64,000 nucleotides of DNA, taken from positions 1 to 64,000 of the forward strand of contig NW_024589888.1 in assembly GCF_018446385.1 (NCBI RefSeq). Reading direction: 5' to 3'. The number at the start of each line of letters is the position of its first letter. The first letter of the stretch is position 1. Of the stretch, positions 43,830 to 56,183 are shown piece after piece. The notes below the pieces were generated by a model. The model searched no databases, was not told the origin of the DNA, and saw only the letters and a list, made by a program, of their open reading frames with translations. Source of the DNA: Zingiber officinale. Lineage: Eukaryota > Streptophyta > Magnoliopsida > Zingiberales > Zingiberaceae. Both the position numbers and the translations under genes were made by a program.

Positions 43830-46689
43830 TCAAAAAAGTGCTTCCAACTTGGTAATCTCCGTGTCCGAAACCGCAGGCTTGTCACTTTGGTAGCTTGGGT
43901 CCATATAAGCATCTGCAATTGCCTTCCCTTGATCTAGCACCTTGGATGGTACAGTTTGCAAGAGGCTGCAGAGAGATACTATATACCGTCAGAAAATTAT
44001 GTGACTGTTTCGTCTATTCTATTCTTTCTTATGTTCTGGAAAACAGGAGACTTTATCTCAGGGTGGTTGATGTAATTAAAATAGATCGCATTAGTTTTGA
44101 ATTACTAGACACTAACATGATGATGATGATGTAGGAGTGGTTAACATTAGTTATGAAGAACTTACTACTTAAAATAGACGATTAAACGGATCAAGTTTCA
44201 AGCCACAAGTTGTTTCGGGAATAGTTCTACTAAATCGGAAGAAAATATGTGCTTAGCAATTTAACATTACTAAATATAATAAATTCTTCAGTACCTGTCC
44301 AAGGATCCCAAAACAATGTCAAGTTTTCCCTTCATGGATTCAGTGGAAGCTCTGGGATCATTTCTTATTGCATTCAACAAAAGCGAGTCAAGATCCTCTA
44401 AGGCCCTGTAAATGAATAAAGTAAATCGATTTATAAACCCAAATGCTTTAATCTAGATACATATCTAGAAGACAAATTTAACCTTAGGCATTGCTCAACA
44501 GCATCGGAGGCTGCTTTTCCATTACCATCTTCAGTTGCATATTGTGCCACCTATAATTTCCAAGATCATGTACAATGCTAGAAGGAATCAACCTCATTAA
44601 AATTGCAAGGTAAAACCCTCAAAAATGGGAAATTTTAGACCAAAACTACTCTGACAACATCGAAAGGCAGTCAGAAACTACTAGCTGCAGCAAGTTTGAG
44701 CCCAGAGAATATTAATTTTTCCCTTTCTTTCAGAAACCAAGTCATTCAAATCTCATCTAAAATTTCCGCAGTTAACAAGGCTGGCAAAGCAAATAGTTCT
44801 GAGAGGCATATATTTGAAGGAGTTATCTAATAAATAAAGGTTGTTCATTTGATCCAAACTGAACTGGACTGTGTTGAACTGAAATTGCTTTTAGAAAGCC
44901 AAACAGAACGATAATTCTACTGAGACAGTAGTTTATCTGATCAGTTTGGTTTAAACAGCATTACTCTAAAAAGGATTCTGGTTACTATTTTTATTTGGTG
45001 CAAACAAATATTTAAACAACTAATGTATAAATACTTATCAAAAGCCAATCCAATCAAAATTGAAACTGAAATTCCTTAAATTGAAGTGAACTTTTTTTTT
45101 CATGAAACCAAAGTAAATTGAAAAGCTTGATTTAACCTGACTCGGAATTTTGGTTTGAATTATGAACTGCATAACAGACACCCATAATAAATAAAAAAAT
45201 CATAACATAAATACTTACGGCTCGGATGTTAATGCGTAGAGAAGCTGCTGGGCCAGAACGCAACAAAGATCGACTTATGTCATAATTTGGCTGCTTGCTA
45301 TCCAAGAATTTCTCTGTGTAGCAGAATAAGGAATTGCTCATCAAAAAAGATAATTTAAGAGCCTCCTGTATTCTTACTCCAAAAAAGAACAGTAGGGAGA
45401 TTGTATGCTATAACAGTCTTTATCATCCATACTAACTTGCATGCCACTTCAAGGGTGATTGAGAAAGTAAGCAACAATCTCATGTCAGCCTCCACTTCTG
45501 CTACTCATCCTCTCTAGTCAATCCCCTGCCCTCTTTGTCACTCATCCTCTTTGCCCTATCCACCTCCACTGCCACTTCCCTCTCATCTTCATTGCCCCCA
45601 CTGCCCCCTCGTCCTCTGTCCCAAGATTGGGTGGCCCTAGTAGAGCTCTGGGAATAAGAAGATAACAACGAGGTTGGAGCAAACACTTAAAGGGTTTGAG
45701 ATCATCACAAAGAAGCGTGAGAGGATGTGATGGTTGACCAAGCAGAAGCAAAGGAAGCACCAGAAACATTTTAGTTATCACAGCCAAATGACATCAAATA
45801 ATCTATTTTTCCTGTAACTTTTTTCTCCAACAAAGGAAGGGACCCCTAAATGCAGAAATAGCTACAAGTTCCTTGTTTTATTGTATAGAGCAAGGAATGG
45901 TGATAACTCAAATAGAACGACCCGTGTGACCCGTGTGCAACTAGATAATTCACATAGTAGAGAGATGGTTTCATTGAGTTCCTGCAATTCATTTAAAAGC
46001 TATATCGATATAATTAAGATGTTTTAGTAATTTCTAGCAATGGCATTAGGGTAAGCAATTGAGTTCCACTAAGTAGTGTAAGAAGATCAATTGGAGAAGT
46101 TACCCAAGTCCTCAAATTGTGCTCGACTCAGTAGAACAGCAGGAACATACGATTCCAACGGATCCAACTTCTTCCTAGTGTCATTCCCAAATTGAATCAG
46201 TGTCAACCACAAGCAGAGAGCAACAACACCTCACATGAAGGTTCAATTCTATTCTCTTTTCCATTTGATCGAATAAAGAACTGGTATTGATTCCACAACG
46301 ATGAAATTTCTAAATAAAATCGACGTCAAAGAATCTCTAGGAAGAGATTAGCTTACCGCTTCAGGTACTTATCGAAGGGATTTGCCGCATCAGCGCCTAC
46401 GGATGAAGAAAAAAAAAGGAGATTAGCAGCTGTCGATTTCGGCTGAAGAAGCAGTGAGAGGAGAACGTGGCGGAGGATCACGTTTGGAGTGGGCGGAGAA
46501 GCCGCCGAGGAGGAAGAGAAGCGCGATCGAGGCGGCCCGCCTGGTGGACGTAGGGGCATCTCGAGGGAGTGGCGGAGGGAGCGGCAATGAACACTTCGCC
46601 CAGAAGTGCCGCCTCCTGGTGGAGTCGTCTCCGGTCGTGAGATGTGCGGCGGCGACAGAGGGAGAAGTGAGCACAGTGGACGACGCCAT
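43830..46689 (-). CDS. MPH2: Thylakoid-lumen protein, TL16.5 / MPH2 type
   Basis: Exons in transcript order: 46689-46482, 46396-46357, 46174-46104, 45313-45219, 44550-44483, 44405-44295, 43965-43830, all GT-AG with matching phases; 242 residues. The N-terminus is a bipartite plastid and lumen signal: a basic, serine-rich transit region, then a twin-arginine and hydrophobic stretch ([19 protein letters not shown]) and a likely cleavage site near ADA. The mature part reads ANPFDKYLKRKKLDPLESYV, then SLLRSGPAASLRINIRAVAQ and ALEDLDSLLLNAIRN. It matches my recollection of the Arabidopsis TL16.5 family, where MPH2 is needed to maintain photosystem II under high or fluctuating light. The exon 1 donor could instead be at 46467 with the same phase. 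It starts 437 bp from divergent SEP1. The family call is firm; the exact symbol is less so. Confidence 0.8.
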
Positions 46690-47126
46690 GGCGGACAGAA
46701 AACGAGCGACGGCTGGCCTTATCGCTCCCGGATTTTGGTAACACGATATTCATCGGAAAGTAACGGACGTTATATTAAATAAAATGGCAATGATAATATC
46801 AATTTAGCGCCTAATATCTCTCTCTACATAAATTTATCCTTGTCAGAGATGAAATGGATTTGAAAATCTGGAGCTGTAACTGATAATTTTAAAACTGCGA
46901 GAGGTAAACTAAAAGGTTTGAAAACATTTGGGTGGTCCGAGTGAAATTTCCTCCTGAAAATAACAGATTCCGGTATATATTATGTAGAACGATTTTTTCT
47001 GATATACCAAACCGCTACAAATCAAGTGGCGGAGAAAGCGCCGGTGAGAAGATAAAACGGGGACCAAGACGAGATTGATGGCCAACAGCGCAGGCTGGCC
47101 TCGAAATTTTGAGATTTGATCTTCTG
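46690..47126. promoter_or_regulatory. Divergent promoter between MPH2 and SEP1
   Basis: Only 437 bp separate the two start codons. Minus-strand TATTTAATA (about 46772-46780) could serve MPH2 and plus-strand TATATAT (about 46974-46980) could serve SEP1. No light-response box was located with certainty by eye. Confidence 0.55.
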
Positions 47127-49585
47127 ATGGCCGCCGCCGGTGCCCCAGCTCTTCTCACCGTCGTCTCTCATCATCTCTTCTCAGTGCCACGTCTCTCTCT
47201 CCCTCTCTCCCTCTCATTCTTAACCATCCAGTGTGTTGTATGAGGTTATAACAATCGTTGGTGTCAATCCGCAGGTGCTTCTATCTCAAAATCCTGCAGC
47301 TTGACGCGCTTCTCCTCATCCGGAGCTTCGCCACTCACTTCTTCCTTCACGCCTGGCTTAGCTACTGGTAATCGACCCTTGACTTACAAAGATTTGAACT
47401 TTTTTTTTTTTTTTGGAGTTTCCGATGATGAATGGCACTGCCACTTCGATCCAGTGAGTGTTGCCAAAACTGAAGGTTTCAGTGTCCTTTGTTGTCCACA
47501 CATTCCAAGCCCGGGCAATTACAAGTCGTAGTTTCAAAAGTACTTCTTTATCCCTAAATGAAAGATTGCTCGATTTTCTCTCTTTTTATGGTATTTATAG
47601 AGATTGTGAAAAACCAATTTTCATGCAGATTCCACCCTTGTACCTCATTGCAGAAACAATTTTAAATGTTTTGTAGAGCTTGCTTATGTAATGGCCTTCT
47701 ACTCAGGTTCAGTAGTTCCACTTAAGCAGCATAACAATACCATTTTCTTCTGTTGTTATTGTTTGCTACTTTGTGGAAAAGGTAGTGTCTCTATTTCTCT
47801 TGTTGTCTGACTTTAGCTCTTTCTAGCCAATATTATTTGTCATCTCACATTGCCTATCAAGCTCAATTCTTTATCAACTGTGGTGCTGTTTCTGCTTCAG
47901 AAATGGTGCATTGTTCAATGCTCCTAGTCAAGTCCTGTAATTGATCTTCCATTTTGGTGAATGTGATTCTTAATGTTTCCTCCTTTTTTCTTCAATGGAA
48001 TAATGTACTGTTTGAGTGATCAATGTTTCTTTATCAAACTTCTCAAATTATGGCTTCCACAAGCCTGTCATTATGTTGTTGGCATAAATAAATTGGATGC
48101 TTAACATAAGCACAGAGTTCAAAAGATCTGATGGTTTACACAAGTAGCTTAGTTCAATAAATCCAATGCCTTACACATTTAGAAAAGTTTCATAAATCTG
48201 ATGCAATATTTAATAAATCATATAATTCTTGTTAAAACTGATATGGGTGAGTGATAGTGATAGTGACAATAGTGATAATAAATTACTGACCAAAAGGGGG
48301 GCATCAGCGAACTCACTTTATTGTGTGTCGATATAACTCACTTTATTTCACCCTATGCTTAACAGAATGAGATACTACTGTGATATGTCCTGTGCATTCT
48401 TTTTTGTCTCAAAGAATATCCTGCTATAAGTATTAAGACTGAATGCTGAATGTCTTGGTTAACCATCTTCATTAATAAGGTTCGATGTTTAGAGATACAC
48501 AAGCTGACCTTTTGTCAAATAATCACCTTTTCTGAATGAAATAAAGGAAAATATCTGTTTTTATGAAGTTCCTCAAACGGTGAGTTTATTAAGTGAATGT
48601 TCCATGTTTGAGGATCTAACTTTCCTAATCCTACTAATTGCCGAAATCATAGAGAGTAGAGGAAGGATCTTCCACAATACTCAATAGCTACTATATATAT
48701 ACCATGTCATTATTTTGAGTTAGATTCTGGATGGTTATAGTTCTTTGCTGAGTAAACTCAAATGTGCTCTCCTGAAAGGCATACATCGGAAAAGGAGATG
48801 ATGGATAATTATCTAATTTGTTGATTTTTTCTCTTTTTCAGCATATTTTTCAAGCAATGCTGCTTCTTTCTTCTCATGAATCGATAGATTTCTGTCTTAA
48901 TGATCGCATCCCTTGCTTTAGCAATAGTATTCAAATTAGGCTCTGTAACCTAAATATTCTTCGCGATTTTCTGTCAGACACATTACCTTATGATCCTAAA
49001 ATTTGAAAGAATTTTACATGCAGCATTTTGGATTACATCCAACAGAAGGAAGATTAATGAGCAAGAAAAATCTATTTCCATAAGGTGTGAGCAGCGAACC
49101 AAGGAGAATACTGGATTGAATGTATGGCTGGGTCGGTTTGCTATGGTCGGTTTTGCAACAGCTATAACTGTCGAAATATCAACAGGGAAAGGACTTCTAG
49201 AGGTATGAGACGGGATATCTTCGTGTCTATTAAACCGAGTCTGATTTCAATAATATTGTTTAAGGTCATTAGATTTATAGTTGCTAAATTGGAACTCGTG
49301 TGTGCTTAGAAATTTTAGGTGTTCTGTTTTTGTATACATTGTTATTTATAGTTCCAAACTGATAGTTAAAACCCCTTGGATGATTTTCTTATGCTACCAT
49401 GTACCTTTTTCGACTTTTTCCCCCCTTCAACTCGTGTTGCCCGGCGTTACAAAATACCAATAACTAGCTTTGCTTTGCAGAATTTTGGGTTTACAGCACC
49501 AATTCCAACTCTAGCACTGGCTGCAACAGCATTAGTTGGAGTTCTTTCTGCATTCTTCATCTTTCAGTCAGCCTCTCGAGATTAA
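47127..49585 (+). CDS. SEP1: Stress-enhanced protein 1, two-helix LHC-like thylakoid protein
   Basis: SEP1 is a light-stress-induced relative of chlorophyll a/b-binding proteins with two membrane helices in the thylakoid, thought to act in photoprotection. Exons: 47127-47190, 47275-47367, 49024-49202, 49481-49585, giving 146 residues, the length I recall for Arabidopsis SEP1. A serine-rich transit peptide is followed by helix 1 with the chlorophyll-binding-type motif (LNVWLGRFAMVGFATAITVE), then ISTGKGLLENFG and helix 2 (PTLALAATALVGVLSAFFIF). Exons 2-4 are certain from frame and splice phases. Exon 1 ends at a weak donor (CAC|GTCTCT) chosen because it fits the phase; its exact end is open. 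Confidence 0.87.
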
Positions 49586-50305
49586 TCGCCGTCTTGTTTA
49601 AAGTTCATTGACATTCATGCAAGCTGTATTGCTAATGTTACTGGACAAGCTCTATAAGAAGTCTATACATTTGTGTTCCCGTTCATTCTTTGAATTTCAA
49701 TCAGTTTGGTTTCGACGCATATGTGGAGCATGCGAGAAGTTTAACCTCATCACCGTGAAAGTATCGATGAACATCGACTGATCTACACTGCATTGTTGCG
49801 AAGCTACTTTATGGTCCTGCAGACATGATTGACTCGCTCGGTCGTTGAACACTTCAAGTTCATTTGCTTCTTGGTGAGAAACTTTTTTTTTAATAATTCA
49901 GATATCCGAGTTTCTCTCGATTAATCCTAGAGGTAGACAGTTTTCTTCCCTAGTTTGTCGCACAATTTATACAAAGATCTAACTTTTATAACATTCGTCT
50001 CTATCAGAATTCTTGGTGAGAATCCTAGCTTCCGACCATGAGAAGAGGAGATAGAAGAACCAAATGAGGCCTCACTATCGTGGAGCAAGTATTTAGAGGA
50101 ACAAATAAAATGATAATTTGAATCATAATAAAGATGAATATTCTAAAAATCTGCCTCCAAGTATGTATAAATTGTATTATGAATGTATCCATAAGCGAAT
50201 CAGGAAGATCATCGATCTTTAAGATTTATCATAAAATTGGAAGGGATTATAAAAAAACACTTTAAATATGGAAGGCGGCAATGATTTAGTTAATTAACAA
50301 GATAG
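49586..50305. other. SEP1 3' region
   Basis: Includes the SEP1 3' untranslated region. No further gene or repeat seen before the foldback element at 50306. Confidence 0.5.
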
Positions 50306-50701
50306 GAGGCAAGATCTCCTGGACCATTTTTTGTGGTCCAGGAGATGTGTCACTCATATTTGCGGTTGGATCATGATTGCGATCCGGTTGTAAATGGTTA
50401 CGATCCCTTCTTGGGTTTATCGTCTCCAACAGGTTATAGTTTTTATTCAGAGCGGGTGGTCGGAGGTCGCTCGGAGAACACCCTCGCTCGGCGCCCAGTA
50501 ACCTGGCCACTTATCTACCACGGGAGGCCTTCGGGCGACCTTCGGTCGCCCGCTCCGAACAAAAACTATAACTTGTTGGGGACGATGAATCCAGGAAGGG
50601 ATCGTAACCATTTGCGGTCAGATCGCGACCGTGATCCGACCACAAATACGAGTGGCACATCCTCTGGACCACAAAAAAAATGGTCCAGCAGATATGTGCT
50701 C
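50306..50701. mobile_element. Foldback Mutator-like MITE
   Basis: Almost the whole 396 bp is two inverted arms of roughly 150 bp. The left starts GAGGCAAGATCTCCTGGACC and the right ends in the near complement, TGGTCCAGCAGATATGTGCTC. A perfect 9-bp target duplication ACAAGATAG (50297-50305 and 50702-50710) fits the Mutator superfamily. Each arm also contains a smaller palindrome, GGACCATTTTTTGTGGTCC. It has a GC-rich loop and no coding capacity. Confidence 0.9.
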
Positions 50702-50850
50702 ACAAGATAGAGCTCTAACTTTAACATGCTATTGTTAGCTCTTCAGGACGTAGCACAGACGGTGGACACATGACATTTCTAATGTAATGATTAGGGATCA
50801 ATTTTCAAAAACTGATGATCTGGGTTTATCCCATCATGTGTTTAATGTCT

Positions 50851-51700
50851 GTTGATCCTGTCCGAGCGCTGAGTCGATGGATACTGGGGACGTGGCACTC
50901 TTCGCTGTCTTCGACTGGTGATGTAGATCTCCGGCGAACCTGCAAAGAAGCCGAGCCGGGAGGGGTTTCCCGACGACGACCCTCCGACGCTCAAGTCAGG
51001 CAGTGAAGAAGAAGAGAAACGAAGTAACGCTACTGTGGCTACAGTAATGAGAATTACATACCTCCGTCGAAGTCTGGGGGTCCTTATATAGGACCCCGGG
51101 GAGGCGCGGGCACGCTTCTCGATGCGTGCATGCTTCCCCAAACATAGCTCAGTAGGGTTGTGTCAAAAAAGCATGTCTAACGTCATTCCGCAATCGTCCG
51201 AGCATATCCCGGATGCGACGGTGGAAACTTCCCTTGTACGATACTCTGTCCGCTCCGGCTGCCGACCATGCTGTTTGTCGACGACAGGTGTCTCGAAGAT
51301 GAAGTTACCAGCTGTCCTTTTTGTCTCCTAGCGCTCTTACCTATTCCCGTGCCGAGCGAACCAGCCACTCAGCGCTCATGGCCTCCGGGAATGCGCATAC
51401 CTCGTGGGGCGGGGAAGCTCTGCTCGATGTGCAGTCGGCCGAGCGGCCTGTCCGCCCGGCCCATAGACTCTTTTACCTGAGCATCGGAAACCCGACCCCT
51501 GGTCGGGCTGTCTTTCGTCCTGTCCGGGAAACCCCTGGCCGGATGTCCGGTCGGCCGGATGCTCGGTCGGCCCGCTACTCCGCTCGGCACGACCTCTGTC
51601 CGCTCGGCACGACCTTGGGGTTGACCTTCTTGACCATTGACCTCCACGTGTCATTGACCTCCCGCCAACGAGGGTCTCCCGTCCTTACCACCGAATCACA
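50851..51700 (+). repeat. 5' LTR of the 50851-57026 fossil
   Basis: Starts near TGATCCTGTCCGAGCGCTGA and ends near CTTACCACCGAATCACA. A TATA-like TTATATAGGACC at about 51085 is shared with the 3' LTR. Confidence 0.75.
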
Positions 51701-54700
51701 TGCCTCACACTCAAGTCTAGTCGAAGGAGGCGCTAAGTCCGACTGACTGAACTGCGTCTGGGTGGCGTGTCTGCCGCTCATCCACCGAGATTAGTGTCCG
51801 GCCATCCGGGGACTATGCAAGTAGGTAACGCCACTCGGCGTGTCCCCGGTTGGTACTTGGATAGTTTCGTTTGCCTGCCGTTGTCCCACCGCTCCGACAT
51901 TGGTTACGCTGATTATCCCTAGAAAACTCCTCGGCCTTTGTGTAAATCACCATCATTAATGCTGAGCACGCAGCCACGCTCGCATGATGGTGCTCATTAA
52001 ATGCAACCTGTGAGCGAGTGCCACGTGGTCGCGCATTCGTCACTGTTCACTCGAGCCGTCAGGTCTGATGTGACCTTTGGCTTTTTCGAATTTGACGGTT
52101 AGATCCCCTCCTTGGATCCCGTAACCTGGATCGAACGGCTCCGGTTGATCGAGCCCAATGTTTATAAGCATATCTCCTCTTCGGCCGCTTCACGATATCG
52201 CGTGCGCATTCGAAAGCTTCTGCTTCTTCTCGTCCAGCGCTCCGGCGAGCTCGTTGCTTTGCTTCCCGGTGATCCGCCGCCTCCCTCTTTGGTTCGATCT
52301 ATCGTAAGGCTCCTTCGCTCTTTCCCTTTTCAGTTTTTCTGTGTTTTTCTCCGCACTTTTGCCGTATTCGTGCCTTCTTAGACACTGTTCCGGCCATCCT
52401 TTTCCTTAACCTCTGTCATCTCTTCCTTTGGCCCTTACCACCAATGGTCAGTTCTTCTCGTCAGTCCGGACTCGCCCCCGGCCTCTGGTATACTACCACA
52501 TAGAGTCGTTTCGACGAGAGGGATGCGCTGAGCCTTACCCGAACCTTTGAACTTCCCTCTGACCACGAATTGATATTAGCCACACCTTCCGATCGACCAC
52601 ACGACCCTCCGCCCGGCACTGTTTGTCTTTTCCGAGACCAGTTCGTGGCCGGTCTGCGCTTCCCTATTCATCCGTTCATCCTTGAGGTGTGTAACTATTT
52701 CCGCCTCCCGCTCGGCCAACTCGTCCCTAACTCCTTCAGGTTGCTGTGCGGGGTGGTTGTCCTCTTTAAGCTACACGGCATCCCCTTAGTCCCTAAGACC
52801 TTCCACTACTTCTACTACCCCAAACAGTCCGAGTGGGGAACCTTTCTCTTCCAATCGCGGATCGATCTAGTCTTCTTCGACAAGATGCCGACCTCGAACA
52901 AGCATTGGAAGGAAAACTATTTCTATCTTCGTTTTCCCGAGCGGCCGTCCTTTCGCACTAAATGGCAAACCACTGTGCCGAGCCCGCCGGATCTCGGTAA
53001 ATATAAGAGTCAGCCAGACTACCTTCACGCAGCCAATTTGCTAGTCGGGCAAAGATTCAACATCAACAAGCTGCTCTACGAGGGGGTGCTATATATATTT
53101 GGACTGAGCCCGATCAGAACGAAGCTTCCGAGCAGCATGAGTAAGCGTTTTCCCCATCCCCCTCCCTTTTGGTCTAACTGATTTATTCTTCTTTTATGCA
53201 GCTGACATCATGTGGCGCGCCAAGGTTGCCGATCGGCTAAAGTTGAAAGCTGCCGAGGTGGAGGCGACAGCCGCGAAGGAGATGGTCAATCTAGGTATCG
53301 AACCGGTCGGCTCACACGAAGGGGAAAGTGAAGAAGCTTCACCCGCGGTTGGAGAGTCAGCCGCTCGGACTTCTGCAACTGCACCAGTCGGTGATGTTAT
53401 CTCGTCCGCCAGACAACCAACATCGAAAGAAGCAGGGCACTCGACCGAGGACTCGCCACTGATCGTACGCAAACGGCGCCGGATGGATCTCCACACCCAA
53501 TCAGCTGCATATGTGGAGCCATTGACTGAGCCGACCGGCGCCCCTACTGTAACAATCACCCCGCCCCCTGCTCCAGTCGAGGCCATTTCTTCAGATCGAA
53601 CTCCTTCCCAGCTTGATCTGCCAGTGGCTTCTCTCGGCGTGTCGCCCGTCAGTTCCCAGCCCCGAGCTCCTCTTCGGCTTAGGCGTTCGGGTATAATATC
53701 CGCCCCGCTCAGCGAATCATCCGGGCGCGCAACCTCAGCTCAATCTGATCCGAGCGGCCGTCGAGTGGTTAAGGCCGTCCTCCACCTCTCTACAGAAGAA
53801 TTTCTTCTGGCGGCTGACCGGCCAGTCGCTCCTGAGCATCAGATTACTATCCGCGGACCACTCGCCAGGATATGGGAGGATGCGAGGGCCCGTGTCGCCT
53901 TGATGGCTCCCGGTCAGCTCGGCGATAGCCACTTGCAGCAAGCTACCGGGGTATGTTTCTCAACACCATACGTCCCAATTTGACTTGGTCCGTAATATTA
54001 TTTCCTCTGTGCGCAGACTTGGGTAGAGAACATCGCGGTCAGCAACCGCCTGGCTGCACTGGAGGAAGAATTAAAAAAGCTTCAAATTTTTGGAGGGGCG
54101 TCAGCTCAGGGGCCCTCATATGCCATGCTCCGAGCCGAGCTGAGCAAATCGGAGAAATTACTAGCGGCCGAACGACACAAGTCCTCTGGCTTGGAGACCA
54201 GGGTAGCTGGCCCTGAAGCCCAGGTCAAGTCACACGACCAGGAGATGAAGCTGGCGACCAATAGAAAAAATAGGACCGTCTTCAATTTAGAGGCAAAGAA
54301 TGTGCAGGCCCGAGCGTTGGAGCAGCGTGTCAAGGACCTGGCCGATCTGCTATCTGCTGAGCAGGAGGGCCGATCGGCCTCCGAAGCTAAACTTCAAGGA
54401 GACAAGAAAGATCTCCAAGACGCTCTTGATGCTTCCCGAGCGACACTAAAGGAATATCAAGACGGTGAATCAGGCCGCTTTGAAGTGATGAAACAAAACT
54501 ATCTCCGCTCGGACGAATTCGGCGAGAAATTTAGCGATCGGCTAGTTCTAGCCTTTGAGGAAGTCATCCGGGCGACAACGGTTTATCTGAAGGCTAAGGG
54601 CCAACTTCCGGAGACGACCTCCACCCCTCCTAAAGACTTTGCCGGTTTACTAGAGACCATCCCCGAGCCCCTTTTTGAAGCTTTGGAGTGAGGAGCGTCT

Positions 54701-54884
54701 TTCACTTGTCTCTGTCTATGTTTTCAAGTTTTATCAGATGTCGCCGTCCATGAAAGTTAACATTATCGCCTTTAATTCGACTTTAACTTACTTGTCTGCG
54801 TATTTTTCGACGGCAGGGTCAATAAAACTCCGCTTCTGTCGATGTTACTTCTTCGAACGCATTTTTCTCGAGTGGTATTTAGTA

Positions 54885-55185
54885 GTCCTTGGTCCGGGGG
54901 GTTTATAGTCGTTGATCCGACTCAAGGCGTTAACGTCGCCCCTCAACGGTCCTAAGGGCGGGGGGCTTATAGTCGCCGGTCCGACTCTCGCGCTTAACGT
55001 CGCCGCTCGACGGTCTTCAAGCCGGGGTTCATAGTCGCCGGTCCACTTTAGAGTTTAACGTCGCCACTGGACGGCCTTCTGGGGGTTTATAGTCGCCGGT
55101 CCGACTCTAGAGTTTAACGTCGTCGCTCGAGGGTCTTCAGGCCGGGGGTTTATAGTCGTCGATCCGACTCTAGAGTTTAACGTCA
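54885..55185 (+). repeat. Minisatellite 1, ~62-bp unit, about five copies
   Basis: Units begin near GGGGGTTTATAGTCGCCGGT and contain GAGTTTAACGTCGCCGCTCG. Starts lie near 54897, 54961, 55022, 55081 and 55144. It lies inside the LTR fossil, directly upstream of minisatellite 2. Confidence 0.85.
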
Positions 55186-55741
55186 GCCGATCGGCGCGGG
55201 GTCTTCGACATCGAGCCTGTGGCTCGGATAATATACGCCCGGCCGATCGGCACGGGGTCTTCGACATCGAGCCGGTGGCTCGGATAATATACGCCCGGCC
55301 GATCGGCACGGGGTCTTCGACATCGAGCCGGTGGCTCGGATAATATACGCCCGGCTGATCGGCACGGGGTTTTCGACATCGAGCCGGTGGCTCGGATAAT
55401 ATACGCCCGGCCGATCGGCACAGGGTTTTCGACATCGAGCCGGTGGCTCGGATAATATACGTCTGGCCGATCAGCACGAGGTTTTCGACATCGAGCAGGT
55501 GGCTCGGATAATATATGCCCGCCCGATCGGCACGGGGTTTTCGACATCGATCATGTGGCTTGGATAATATACGCCCGGATTTAACGACACAGGGTCTTCG
55601 ACATCGAGCCTGTGGCTCGGATAATATACACCCGGCCGAATGACACGGGGTCTTCGACATCGAGCCTGTGGCTTGGATAATATACGCCCGGTCGAACGAC
55701 ACGGGGTCTTCGACATCGAGCCTGTGGCTCGGATAATATAA
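55186..55741 (+). repeat. Minisatellite 2, 56-bp unit, about ten copies
   Basis: The unit contains GGTCTTCGACATCGAGCC and GTGGCTCGGATAATATACGC. The CGGATAATAT word recurs at 55225, 55281, 55337, 55393, 55449 and 55505, then continues to about 55730 at 56-57 bp. Low divergence between inner units suggests ongoing homogenisation or recent expansion. Open frames on the minus strand are by-products of the period. Confidence 0.95.
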
Positions 55742-56183
55742 ATTCTATGACCGAAAAAGAATATAACTAAAAAACTGACCTGCCGACCAGCAGAAAATCT
55801 GACTCAATTTCTCGACTCCCGAATACCCGTGGAGTGAGGATACAATATACTCGTCGAAACCCATCAAAGTCATGAGTAGGGCGAAACTTTCCGGGTCGTC
55901 CGTCTTCACGTTCCAGACCAGGTGCGTTCCCATCGGCCCTTTGTTCTGGCCCCATATTGAGAGCTGCTCCGGCCGGTCGTCTGGTGCCGCCCGACCGCCT
56001 GATGCCGACGTTGCCTATTGCGCTATCCGATCGGCTTGAGCCTTTTGTTGTTGCTCGACTATCTTGGCCGCTCGTGCTTGGATGAGCGCGTCTAGTTCTT
56101 CGGGAGAGAGTGTCACCATGAGTTGGCATCCAGCTTCTTCCATCGTCTCTGCTCGGATTCAGGAACGTTCCCACAGGGACGTA

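Noticed and set aside
45501-45787. Minus-strand open frames in an MPH2 intron
   Set aside because: The exons at 46104-46174 and 45219-45313 join in phase across this stretch, and the frames are low-complexity (CCACTGCC-type repeats).
51321-51746. Open frames on both strands inside the LTRs (also 56627-57091)
   Set aside because: They lie in LTR sequence of high GC content and shift between the two LTR copies, so they are not genes.
53194-53586. Minus-strand 130-codon open frame opposite the LTR-fossil interior
   Set aside because: It is the shadow of the plus-strand stretch 53210-53983 in GC-rich DNA; alanine- and serine-rich with no domain.
55055-55716. Long minus-strand open frames in several registers (RILSEPPARCRRPRADRPG-like repeats)
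   Set aside because: They are produced by the 56-bp minisatellite, are open in more than one frame, lack a domain and simply repeat the unit.
54885-55741. CRISPR-like array of regular repeats
   Set aside because: Units are directly adjacent with no unique spacers, in a plant retroelement; it is a minisatellite.
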